Source: Agelaius tricolor (lineage: Eukaryota > Chordata > Aves > Passeriformes > Icteridae). Taken from it: 64,000 nucleotides of DNA. The notes beneath the pieces are model-generated. The model ran no database searches and was not told where the DNA came from. It worked only from the letters and a program-made list of their open reading frames with translations. The DNA is taken from assembly GCA_023055355.1 (NCBI GenBank), contig JALJCS010000053.1, positions 124,001 through 188,000 on the forward strand, read 5' to 3'. This document shows, piece by piece, positions 35,756 to 46,830 of the stretch. The first letter of the stretch is position 1, and each line of letters opens with the position of its first letter. A program made the position numbers and the translations under genes.

Positions 35756-37461
35756 AGGTGAAACCGAGTGTCGGAAGTTTTCGCGCTTGATCTTCCACCC
35801 CCCTGTCTCCCAGGACTTCAAAGTGAGCACGAGGTCAATTTCTCAAATCCAGTGGAGCTTTGCCATGCCCTTTTCCTCCCCTGGCAGTGTCTCCTGCAGC
35901 AAAAATCACACACTTGGAAGTTTTGCCTGTTTCCCTTGGTGTCACCAGGCCATGAGTTTGATAAAAGACTCAAGGTGCTGGACCATTACTGTTCAACGAT
36001 AAAATGCCACTGGGTTTATATCTGTTCTGTTTCACAAACAGATATAAACAAAAGATAAGGAAAGAAAGCCTCACACCAACTTGGCAAACAATATTCATTG
36101 TAACTTTTTTGCTATCCTGTCTGTAAAAGTAATCTTCCTTGTCTTAAAATTACTGTGTCATACAGTTTGTATGTCCTGTTGTACTTTTGTAACCTCTCTT
36201 CCAAATGGTTCAACCCCTTAGAAGATAACTAGCTATCAATCCAGCTAAATCTATATTTCTAACAGGCTGTTTCCTCAAAATCAGCCTGGTTTTACGCAGC
36301 CAAAAATGAAATGAAAATGAAAAAAACTTCTAAATTATGACAGAAAAATCACATGGCATGCAGTACACTGCATCTTGCTAAAACCTGGACATTTTTTGTC
36401 AAAAAGGAGGTTAGATATAATCCTGCCCAGCCACCTCATGTGATAAAAATTGTGTTCAAGTATTGGATGAACTGGAAAATTATCAGGCTGAGGTGATTTT
36501 TAGTGACCAAAGAGCTCTTCACTACTTTGTTATTAGACAAACTTCTTTCTTTCTAAAAGAGCATGAATGCTTGATAGCACACCTCAAGCTCTAAAGCCCA
36601 AATGATTAATTAATTTTGTTGTGTAATCACCTCCTCCAAGGGCACCAGCTAAGGGTAAAACTCAACATATTTGATGAGTTTTTAAATCAAACTATCAGAG
36701 ATGCTGAAGTAACAGAAACATCCAGTTTTGTCACTTTTATGAGGCTATATTCAACAGAAAAGTCTAATTTCAAGCTGAAATTAGATTTCCCAAGCTGAAA
36801 AGATTTCCAGTACTGGAATTTTATTTTCTGCAAAATAAAAACAAAAGCATATCTATATCACTTAGATAAAGTGTGTGTTGATAAATAGGATTGGGTACTC
36901 GCAGAGAATTAGTTACAGATATGCAAAGGTTTTTGTACAAAGGTTTTGTTTCCTTAGTAAATGATATATCGTATAATGAAAACTAATTTGGTATAGATAT
37001 TAACTTCTGCTGATTTGCAACTTGCAAATATTGAGATTTTGATTCTACTCTTTGAAACTGTAAAAGAAAAAGGTTTCAAGGTCTTGTAAATTTGCATAAG
37101 GTGCGGAGACAAATTTCCTTCTTAACTTCTTTGCTTATCTCTATCTCCAAGTGAATTGCCATTCACCTTTTAGCTCAACTGTGTTCTACGTGTGTTTCTT
37201 TTTCATCTTTTTATAGGTCTTTACAGGTATCCAAGCTTAATAAATTTCATCACAGCTTGCAATGGCAGCTCTGTATCAAAAGGAAAACAAGTGTATATGT
37301 GTAGCAATTAGTAGATTGCATCAGAGAGAGGGAAAGTAGCAACTCATTGCAAAAGCTGGCTGAAAAACAAGACCATACCTCCCACTTGATATGGTATCAG
37401 TGAAAATTAGAATTGGAAAATAACTTCATAAAGGGTGTATTTTCTCAGAAAGTGGGGGTTT
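35756..37461. other. Unique DNA, no gene seen
   Basis: AT-rich sequence containing the hairpin at 36014-36049. A TTTTTATAGG...CTTAATAAA arrangement near 37210-37245 resembles an LTR end but is not enough to call one. Confidence 0.5.
36014..36049. repeat. Perfect 13-bp inverted repeat (hairpin)
   Basis: GTTTATATCTGTT (36014-36026) and its exact reverse complement (36037-36049) flank a 10-base loop. No known terminal repeat, terminator or RNA family was recognised. Confidence 0.8.
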
Positions 37462-37604
37462 TTGTTTGTTTTTTTTTTTTTTTTGGTTTTTTTTTCTTTT
37501 TTTTGGTTTTTGGTGGTTTTTTTCTTTGTGTTGGTTCTGTTGGGATTTTTTTGTTTGCTTTTTTTTGTTTCTTTTGGGGTTGGTTTTTTTTTTTTTTTTT
37601 TTGG
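37462..37604. repeat. T/G-rich low-complexity tract
   Basis: Long T-runs broken by GG and GTTTG units, ending in an 18-base T-run (37585-37602). It is the same class as the other T/G tracts. Open frames over it on both strands are artefacts. Confidence 0.85.
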
Positions 37605-38878
37605 AAGAAGAAGGATAAAAAATCCCCAGAACTTCTAGGAAAGACAGGAGACTGAGCATGTTTTGTACACTAGTTTCAATCTTCCTGAAGGATAAAAATA
37701 GCCCTCAAGCAAGCATTCTCCTCCACCCTTGGGTGGATCATGGGGAGCACTTTCCACTGCTCACCTCCTGATTATGCTCTAGCATAAAAAAAATATATTG
37801 TTTGGGAAGCAAGTGTGACAAAAGGGGAGAGGATGTAAAGTGGTTTCCCGAGGCAGGAGGGACAATGTGTGAAGCAGATGGATGGTTCCTCATCACCAGG
37901 AAATTCTAATGCTGTTTTGTGGTCTGAGTTTGGCAAAGGGTTGTGGTGTGAGGAGCAGATGGAGGCATCCATCCCCTGGTTTTTATCTGTGGCCTGCCAC
38001 AGAGCCAGGAGCTACTGCTGCCACTCAGCAAACAAAGACAAGCCCAGGTGCTGCTGCCTCCTTCATATTGACCTGAGATGTTTGACATTTGATATGAAAA
38101 AAAATCCTGGGCCAAGGAGGGTCAAATGGGCTTTCCCCAGTTGGTTTGGGCTGGTTAACCTCTTGTTTTCAAGAGGGCTCTGCAGCTCTGCCTGCTCTGT
38201 TTGGATAATCCCCTCCTATCAAGCTCTCATGACTGATTTTTCAGTACAGTTAGAGCTATTTGTCACAATTATCCACCAGTTTCCAGGGCAGAATGCAGTG
38301 AATCACCCCTTACGGTAAATATTTCTTTAAGAGGCTTGGGGTGCAAACTGGGACCTGTTTGACACGTTCAGGTTAAGCCTCTGTGTTGGTGAGGTTGATA
38401 GATGAGTCCTCAAAGAAGGGCACAGATCCCTGCCCCTCCTTCAGGAGCTCTGCGTGATTGATAATTGAGTCAGTGTTATGCTAAAAAAGTTGCCTTAGCT
38501 ACAGACCTTGGCTCAGAGAGCTCATCCATCACTGGCCAGGAGCATTTTGCTATCTATCTATGGGTGTTTGAATGCAAAGTACTCCTGCTTCATTGCCCTG
38601 GTTAATTCTGGCTGCAGCCAAGGGCAGGCAGTATCTCGCATTGTCAGAAATTGATTTATGCTTGCTTAACAGAGAGTCACAGCTGGGTTAGGGAAGTGCT
38701 GGAAAACTTCCTAATGAGAAAGCACTTAAAAAGCAGTGTCAGGAGCAGGACCAGGAGTTAAAAGAGGTGACTGAAACCAACAGGAGAATTCTCCAGCCAC
38801 TCGTGGCTGAGGAGAAACTTGAAAAAAACCAAATTATGGTCAAGCTCCATCTGTGGCAGTGTTCAGGTCACAGCACAC
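37605..38878. other. Unique DNA, no gene supported
   Basis: The segment 38440-38720 is non-repetitive and mixed (GTGATTGATAATTGAGTCAG, TATCTATCTATGG, CTGGTTAATTCTGGC) and could be regulatory. A frame at 37869-38318 is not convincing. Confidence 0.45.
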
Positions 38879-38975
38879 CGTGATCTAGTGGGTGGCACCC
38901 CTGTCCATGGTGTGGGGGCTGGAAATGGATGATCTCCATGGTCCCTTCCAACTCAAGGTGTCCTGTGATTCTATG
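38879..38975 (+). mobile_element. CR1 LINE fragment (3' terminal ~97 bp)
   Basis: GTGATCTAGTGGGTGGC, then GGGGGCTGGAAATGGATGAT, GGTCCCTTCCAACTC and GTGATTCTATG reproduce the standard 3' end of avian CR1, with its GATTCTATG tail. Only the terminal part remains. It is a different subfamily from the copies at 5671 and 22230. Confidence 0.88.
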
Positions 38976-40303
38976 CTAAGACCACACATTCTTTGTCCTT
39001 CTTTGAGGGATGATGCCTCAGTGCACAGCTGCCAAACATCTGGTAGCTTTATGCTATGCCAAAGTCACTGCAGGAAAGCTGGATACCCTCAAGGATAAGG
39101 AAAGGGGAAAAAACCCAAATTCTGATCCTCTGTTCTATACTTTCCCTGCTGAGACTGGTGGGCAAAGGCTGCATGTTTTCTATGAAATGATCACTGGCCT
39201 AAGAAATTTATTTTTTAATTCTTTTTCTTTTTTTGGTCTGTCTGAAGCATTTATCTGCCACTCGTTGGCAACCACCTTGGTTTGACAGGAGCAGGCACTG
39301 ATGAGATGCTGAAACACATCCACAAATACCTTCCTAGGTGAGCAAATATTTCTTTTGGCCACTGTGATGCAGCAATAGGATGGGTCCCATCTGTGACACC
39401 ATCCTTGCCTGTACATGGGCAAGTATGACTTTAATCCAAATAATCCAAGCCTTTGACAGGGACTCAGGCTTTTCAAATTCACACAATGTGTGAAAACGAG
39501 GAAAGCTACGTGCCAGACCAACCAACCCAGAGTTCTCTGGAAGTCCCAAGGTTCCAGCCCCGAAAAGTTAATTTCCTTTTGCCCTTTAAGTCTCTTTTCC
39601 ATGTTGCAACATGACCTGCATGCATATTCCCTCCGTTTTACCCTTTTGTTTCTCTGTTCCTTTGCCACGCATCTCAGATATTCCCCAGTTTATTACCAGG
39701 AAACCAACAGGTGTTTGACAGATGGCAATTTGCCTGGTATTAATTGCTGGGAAACTGCTCACTCAGAGATCTTATCCCTTCATATTCTACTCCTTATACT
39801 AATTGGCATTCTTGATAGGCGATAAGGGGAGAAAAATAATTAGATATAGGCAGAGCACTTTTGACTGATGCAATCTGCACAGCAAACACCTGAGCAGCAG
39901 CAGTCACAGCTGGAAGCTCTGCACAGAGGCTGGGGCATCACACCTTGAGAGAGGCAGAGAGAGGGGAATTGCTGCCTCTCTTCCCACAGCTTGGATATCC
40001 ATGAGAGGCACCCCAGTGGAAGGTGTTAATTAGGCAATTCTCCAGCACCTTTGGGGAGAGGGGAGCTTCCAAAGGCCTTGAAGCAAAGCAAGCAGGCTGT
40101 TCCTGGAGGCAGGTGGCTTTTAGCAGCATGAGATCACAGCTCCCAGCACTTTTCCCTGGAGAGGAGCAAACCCCTGACATGCCCTGGGTGCTGGTTTGGT
40201 GCTGGGCTCTGCAGGTGCCAGCCCCTGGAACCTGCTCTGGGCTGTGCCTGGCAATGCCCAGTGGCATTTCCAGGAGCAGTGACCAATTGCACAATGCCTG
40301 GCG
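38976..40303. other. Unique DNA, no gene supported
   Basis: Mixed composition. Overlapping frames on both strands at 39180-39825 and 39938-40355 lack recognisable motifs. Frames entering the LTR at 40304 are partly LTR sequence. Confidence 0.45.
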
Positions 40304-40688
40304 TGTCACAGACATCTTTTATGGAAAATCCTTTCCTTTGGATTTTTCCTCCTGAGGAGCTGAGAGGCCTCAGGAACAAAATGTAAGCAATGGTTATCTG
40401 CTGCTGTGGAATGCAACAGGTGCATCTGGGATTGGCCCATGTTGGATGTTTGTAATTAATGGCCAATCACAGCCCAGCTGGCTCGGACAGAGAGCCGAGC
40501 CACAAACCTTTGTTATAATTCCTTCCTATTCTACTCTGAGCAAGCCTTCTGATGAAATCCTTTCTTCTATTCTTTTAGTATAGTTTTAATATAATATATA
40601 TCATAAAATAATAAATCAAGCCTCCTGAAACATGGAGTCAGATCCTCGTCTCTTCCCTTAACCAAAAGCCCCTGTGAACACGGTCACA
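40304..40688 (+). mobile_element. Solo LTR, 385 bp, class II-like (copy 2)
   Basis: The element starts TGTCACAGACATC and ends GAACACGGTCACA. In order it carries GGCCAATCACAGCCCAGC (CCAAT), a GGCTCGG/CCGAGCC hairpin at about 40481-40502, an AT-rich segment and AATAAATCAAGCC (polyA signal near 40611). The flanks CCTGGCG (left) and CCTGGTG (right) look like a target-site duplication with one CpG-type change, though they are 7 rather than 6 bases. It aligns along its whole length to the inverted copy at 27293-27678. No internal viral genes are present. Confidence 0.88.
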
Positions 40689-43600
40689 CCTGGTGCACAT
40701 CTGCTCACAGGAGTCACCACAGGAGAGCCCAGCAGAAAAGGAACAGATGGGGTTGTTCAGGAAAAGGAATGTTTCCCAGCAAGAGCCGTCAGAAATATTT
40801 ATTTTATGAGCAAAGATTAATAGATTTAATTTTTTTTTATGGAGGAAAAAAACAAAACAAAACAAAAAAAAAGCAAACAGAAATATTGTTGTGCTGGGTA
40901 ACTGTTTCAGACTTGTCAGTTGTGATGAATGTGTGATGAATAAATATCTGGAACTAGGCTGGCCTGACAAGGGAAGGTTCCTGAGTGCTGACCATCGGGA
41001 ATTTGATGAAAATGGGAGCAGAATGTATTTAAAGGTAACAACAATGTGAAAGTGGAATAGCAGCCTTCCAGGTCTGCAGGCTGAGAGATCTGCCTCAGGT
41101 TTGCTCATTCACACTTTCAAATCAGAGCCCTTTTTGTATATTCACACCCCTTTTGTTTTGATTTCTGTGCCTCGTCCTCTGAGCAGTATTGCTGACAGCA
41201 GCATCAACCCCCAAAAATCCCATTTGTGTGGGGGTTTCAGTAAAACACCAGTCCACATCCAGAAATCCTCTCCCAAGGAGGCTGGGAGCATGCCTCAGCT
41301 CATTTGAAAACAGAAATACATGGTGTTACACACAAGATCCCATCAAAGCAGCTGGCATGGTACGGGCTAGATACCAAATATCAGGACATGATTATAAACA
41401 AATTACAAAGGAACCAAAAAAAAAGAAAAATAAGAAAGGAAAAAAAAATATAAAGAAAAAGATATCTGAATGAAATACATGACTATTTGAAAGTAAATGA
41501 AAGGACAAAGTTCTTCTTGCTATTGATCTCCAGAGAAACCTTTTAGGGGTGATAACAACCCTTCACCTTCTTTCTTCAGCTGTTTTTTTTTTCCTTCCCC
41601 TCTTTGCAGCCTTGAATCTGATGTGAGGAGCTGGTCTGAATTCTGTAGTCAGAGGCTCACAGCCAAAACAAGCAAGCAGTATGTTCACAAGATGTTATAA
41701 TCAGCTGCAACAAGCAACCAATTTTTCTTGCAGCAATTGGACCTAACAGAGGGTGAGGATATGACTTACTTTGTTCCTCCTTATTTGTTTTTTAGCATTC
41801 TTTTATTCCTCCTTTGTTTTTCTTCCACAAAAAATATATATTCCATGCACTGCTAAAAGCTGAATATTCTTTTATTTTTCCCCAAATTGATTTATATATA
41901 AGGACAGTTTAGGGAGAAATACCTAGACTTCTTGAGACCACATGCTACAGAAATGTCTGCTTGAATCTGGACTGTGAAAAACTCTTTGTGAGATGAGGAC
42001 TTTTCTACTTGATAAATCCCAACTTTGGGTCATATTTCATGTAGTAGCCTCTGGAGGACTCATTCAGTCTCAAAGGTGATGACAGAAGTCACGTGGCTAA
42101 AACAAGAGAAAATGAAAACAAAACACAAGTTTGAAGGGAATTTAATAGTCCATCAGATAATGAGGTCCTACATCTGTGTGTGGTCCTGTGCCATGGAAGA
42201 GCCCAAAGTTTGACCCCTGTTATCTTAAAGGATGTAAAATGAATAAAACAGGCAGGAGAGACATTCACAGTGAAGCAGACAGACGTGGAGATATGCAGTT
42301 CCTTTCAGGGGAAACAAATCTGCTTAATTTCTTGTGACACCTCCATTTGGTCTCAGAATTTTTCACCTTGTTCTTGCATACACCCAGAACTCAACCTCAC
42401 GTCTTCTGTGGAGAGGAACCACTGCAAGAAAAAATGAGAGATGCATCCCCCCAGTGGTACTGGGGGTTCTGCTGCATTTGAAGCTTCTGATCTGAGTGTT
42501 CTTCCACATCTTTTTTTTTTTGAGGGTCCCTTAATCCCGTCCTTCACAACAGCTTTGTCTTTCCTGCTCCACATGAGCCTTCCAGCCAAATAGTTGTGCT
42601 TGGCCTTTCTGAATTTCCTTTTTCCATGAAAAAGAATGCCACAGGAAAAGAGAAAACCTTTTTATCCAGGTTTCTGCTGCTCAGGACGTGGCCCTGGTGC
42701 TAGGATGCAAGTGGCACAGCTTGCTCTCCCAACAAACTCAAGGAAAATCAGGTTTTTCCCCCTTCCTGCTCATTCTTTATTGAATTCCCTGTTTGCTTGG
42801 ACAAGAAAGAGTCATTGATCTCTTCTGTGTGCAATAGTACGAGGACTTGGTTTTATTCCAGACCTCAAGCCACAGAAAAATCTAAACATTGAGAGTGCCC
42901 AAGACCTTACAGAGTGAAGATTTATATATAACCCTATATTTACTATTTCAGACACACAGTGCTCCAGAGTTGGTTTCTTCTCCAGCTCGGATCAGTCTTT
43001 AACTTGAACAGAGTTTTCAAAGAGCCTGGCTCCTGGCCTAATGCTAGTCCAGGGGAAACGAGATGATCACAGTGGTAATAATTTGTATGTTGGGCTTTAA
43101 GTCAGATGTGGTTGTTCTATTCTCAGTTTATCTCTCCATATGGACTTTCAAAGAGGAGAAAGCAGCGTGGTAACAATTTACTTGAAAAGGCCTCTGATTT
43201 CTTAGTCAGAAGTTTTAAGGGGATTGTCTCAACTTTCATTTAAACGTAAAAGAAAAAAAATTTAAAAATTGTCAACCAGTGAAATATTAATCATCTCTGA
43301 CTGGATGTTGTATTGGTGGTGTAGCCAGGCACATGCTTGTGTTGCAAAGTCCAGTTTTCTTTCAATTCCCTTTTGATTGCATAAGTCAGGGCCAGTTCTC
43401 ACTGAGGCTGTGCTGGCAGCAGCAGGCTTTTCAGGGAAATTCCCCATTCTGGGGATTATGACATGGAAACACTTTTGCCAGGTGAATATTCACACAGCCC
43501 TCACCCATCCTGTGCCCAGTGCTGAGCTGGGATGTGGGATGGGGCTTGGACAGAACAAGGAGATCCAGATTTATTCCTTCTCCCTCCCAAGTTCTGCAGG

Positions 43601-43767
43601 AAGGAGTTTATCTGCTTTTAAAGGAGAAGAAGGGACCTGGTCCTGCATGGTTGTGATTTGCTGGACTCAATTCTTTGTAGTGATGATGTGCTTCAAGTGC
43701 GGCGGGATGTACTTGTGTTGGCTTTTCCAACACAAGAAACTGCTGTGTTTCTCCACTTTAGCCTCTG
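40689..43767. other. Unique DNA, no gene seen
   Basis: AT-rich sequence with A-rich patches at 40849-40873 and 41417-41461, and a T-run near 42512. No gene or repeat family was recognised. Confidence 0.5.
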
Positions 43768-43850
43768 AATCACAGAATATTCTGAGTTGGAAGCTGAAAG
43801 AGGGCCCAGAAGGATCATCAGGTCCAATTCTGAAGTGAGTGGCCCACACC
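43768..43850 (-). mobile_element. CR1-derived fragment, possibly the tail of a CR1-mobilised SINE
   Basis: On the plus strand the sequence AATCACAGAATATTCTGAG, then TTGGAAGC, AGGATCATCAGGTCC and TGAAGTGAGTGGCCCACAC reads as the reverse complement of a CR1-X-type 3' end. In passerines this tail is shared with a tRNA-derived SINE (TguSINE1-like), whose tRNA part would lie further right. Here the match fades after about 43850, so the tRNA-like head is absent or too diverged to see. Confidence 0.65.
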
Positions 43851-46479
43851 GTGCTGCGACCAGCTCAGGCAACCTGAAAGACCTTGAAAGAGAAACCAAG
43901 AGGAACCCGATCAATCCAGACACAGCAATTCACCCATTTACACCAAAATTTTGATTTTCGGCCATGAAGACACATTAAACTGACAGAATTGACCAAAATT
44001 CCTTTTAGATTCCCTGGTCAAGAAATTTAATAAAATGGTAAATCTGATTTATTTTCTTCTCCCCAAAATTCACTTATTTCCCATATCTTCTGTGTTCACT
44101 TTCCACATGCACTCATAACAAGCAGCTTGACAGTCACAAGCAGGCCTGGAAGTTATTGCAAGGTCTAAGCCTGCATGAAGTTTAACAATATTTAAAAAGA
44201 GATCCTAATCAAACACTGGTTTCACCTTTTTGTGGATAATCATTGTTTCTAGAATGATTATCTATTCTAGAATTATTTCTATTTCACCCTCAGTCTTAGA
44301 AACTATTTCATATCTGGAAGTAATTTCCTTACTTTGTAATTATGTTTCCAGCTGAATTCTTGAGACTCTATTAAAATTCATAGCTTTTTTTTTTTTAATT
44401 TGGATATCCCTAATAATAAAACTCAGGAAGCAGTTTTTAAATATATTCAGTATCCAACTTTTTCCTTCTCACATAGATTTTATATGGAACAGAAATTGCT
44501 GCTCCACAAAGATCTCTGCTGACTACTGTGGTTATTTGCTACCATATTGATGAGATAAAAATATAAGAGCATTCAGGCAGCATAAAAATGATACTGAAAA
44601 AGTTTAGTGATGATTTTGCCCCATGTTGTGGTTTCATTGGAATCTGCATAATTCACTGAACAGCTGCACTGGGGTCCTCTCAATGAGAGGGTTTTTTCCC
44701 CACTTTAGTGAAGCTGAAGGCACAAACCCCAAAAATCAGATTTCCTGTGAAGGAACACCTGAAATGGCTTTGGGAATCTCTCCCTTTAGCACCAGGAGCA
44801 CAGCTCTGACCCAACAAGTGCCAGCAGTCAGAGAAGCTCATTAGGGCAGGCAATTTATGCAAAACATGTTTTCACTTTCCATCCCTGAAACAAAATCACA
44901 TCCATGGGTTTAGTACTTTAAAGTACTAAAAAATAGTGGTGGCTTTTTTTTTGCTTTTTGGTGGATGGCATAATGTTCTGATTTAGTCGGGGAAGAACTT
45001 ATATATTAAATGCAAATGCAGAGAATATGAAGGAGAGTGGATCAAACCCATGCTGCTTTTAAAGCTCATTTATGGATGCATAAAAACATATATGTTTTAT
45101 GCATATACTTCATAAAAATCTCCTTCCTCCTCTCTTTGGCTTAGTTTTCCATACCTTTGTCTCCAAGTCTTTGAAGTTTTGTCCAGATTAAAGCAAATAT
45201 GAGATTAAACAGACCTGGTGCTGCAAGAACCTTGGATGCTGGATTGTTTCATTAAAAAATATAATCATTAGGGGGTTCAACCTTTGCGCAAATCACTGAT
45301 CTATTGCAAGACAAATTCATTTCAGCTAATTTAGCTGTTCTCTGAGCTTTGCTGTTTTTTCATCTCTTTCAGTGAAAAAGAAAAGAAAAAAAATGGATAT
45401 CAACTGAGAAAGATGATTGCACCTGTCTCTAAGCTTCATGGATAGCTCCTTTTTCTGATTGAATCCTATACTTCAAAGAAATTGATTACTAGCCCCTTGA
45501 ATGGTCTGTCTTCCAAAACCTTTTCTTCTCTTGTAGAAGTTACTAAACCTGACAGAACAATATAACACAGAAGAAGTGAGGCTGGTGCTGATAACTTACA
45601 AGCAGTAAAGACGCATCCAAAACCCAGTAACAAAAAGATTTTTTACCCCCACTCCCTGACATTCTCTGACAAAATCCTATCAAGAAAGCAGCTGCCGATC
45701 TCTTTAACACAACCTCAGATTTATTTCAGTATTTTGGCTGAATAATTTCAGCTTAGGACTAGATTTTGCACCTTGCACCTAATTTATTTCATGTTTGTCA
45801 CTGGTGACATGTAAGTAACTGATCACGTGGGGATGAGTATTTCTTCAGTGGATAACATTACTACCCAGTTTTATTCCATTTACAAAGTTCAGTGGAAGCT
45901 GTGAAAGGTGTTAATTTTGGAGGAGCCCTGGGGAATCTTTTAAGGTTTTGCAGAACAGCTGCACCTTTGCCCTAGCAGCAGGAGATGGGGGGCAGGACAA
46001 GCTTCATGTGACAGCAAACCAACTGCTGCCACTTTCTGTGAAGGAGTGTAAGTGCTTCAAGGTTTCATTTTTCATTAGTGGGTACTGCCTCCTTCATTAA
46101 AATATCAAGATTGCTTTAAAATCAAAGAGGAGCTCAAAAAATTTGGCAAATTGCTTTCAACTGTGGACTGAACTCAGAACCTCTCCTTTAAACTGAGTAG
46201 ATCAGGAGTCTTCCTCAGTCTGGAGACACCAGTGACTCACAAATCTTGCTTTGATCCCAAAACACAGGAAACAAAGGTGGGAGGAAGTGTTTTGCTCTTG
46301 TACTTCTTGTTTCCTAACCTGCCCTGGACTAGGAAGTATGGAAAGAGGCGTAGTGATAACAGATGCTTTAACAAGTCTGCAAAAGCTACTCCCTCCTTTC
46401 AGGAGTTTTCCCCTCCCTCCATCTCTCGACTCTTTACGTACCTGGCAAGTTATTCCATCTCTCCACAGGCCCATTAGGC
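43851..46479. other. Unique DNA with several palindromes
   Basis: AT-rich, with three inverted repeats at 44235-44262, 44909-44930 and 45076-45104. No gene was supported. Confidence 0.5.
44909..44930. repeat. Perfect 22-bp palindrome
   Basis: TTTAGTACTTT is followed at once by its reverse complement, with no spacer. No protein site of this exact form was recognised. Confidence 0.85.
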
Positions 46480-46830
46480 TTTGTAATACCTGAAATTCAT
46501 CACGCTTGGCCAGCTCACGGAATTATCTGATGAAATAAACTCTACATACTGAAACGCGGGGAGAAGAGGCTTCCAGTGTGAGGCTGAGCAATATAAGATC
46601 ATGAACAAAGGAAAACACATTTGTTGGCAAGGATCAAGTGGCTGTGACATAGGAAAGGAATGAAGCATTGTAGCTGTCCAGTTTTGTGCTGTTTACCATA
46701 ATGATAGTCTCTGGGCAGACACTTAGCTTTATTGAAAGCTCTGGCACGATTTTTCAAGTGACCACAATCTGAATAATGTCTTCTCTTATTGCTGCAATGA
46801 CATGCAGAATTCACAGCTAATGCCTGTGAT
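46480..46830. promoter_or_regulatory. Candidate conserved non-coding element (weak)
   Basis: About 350 bases are free of homopolymers and low-complexity words, with balanced composition and words such as GCTTTATTGAAAGC (an imperfect inverted repeat), CCATAATGATAG and GCAATGACATGCAG. The texture differs from the surrounding AT-rich desert. Conservation is untested. Confidence 0.15.

Noticed and set aside
37190..37250. TTTTTATAGG...AATAAA arrangement resembling an LTR end
   Set aside because: No CCAAT boxes, no TG/CA ends and no duplication. AATAAA and TATA-like words are frequent in AT-rich DNA.
45268..45300. GGGTTCAACC word resembling a tRNA B box
   Set aside because: No A box at the right distance and no cloverleaf folding.
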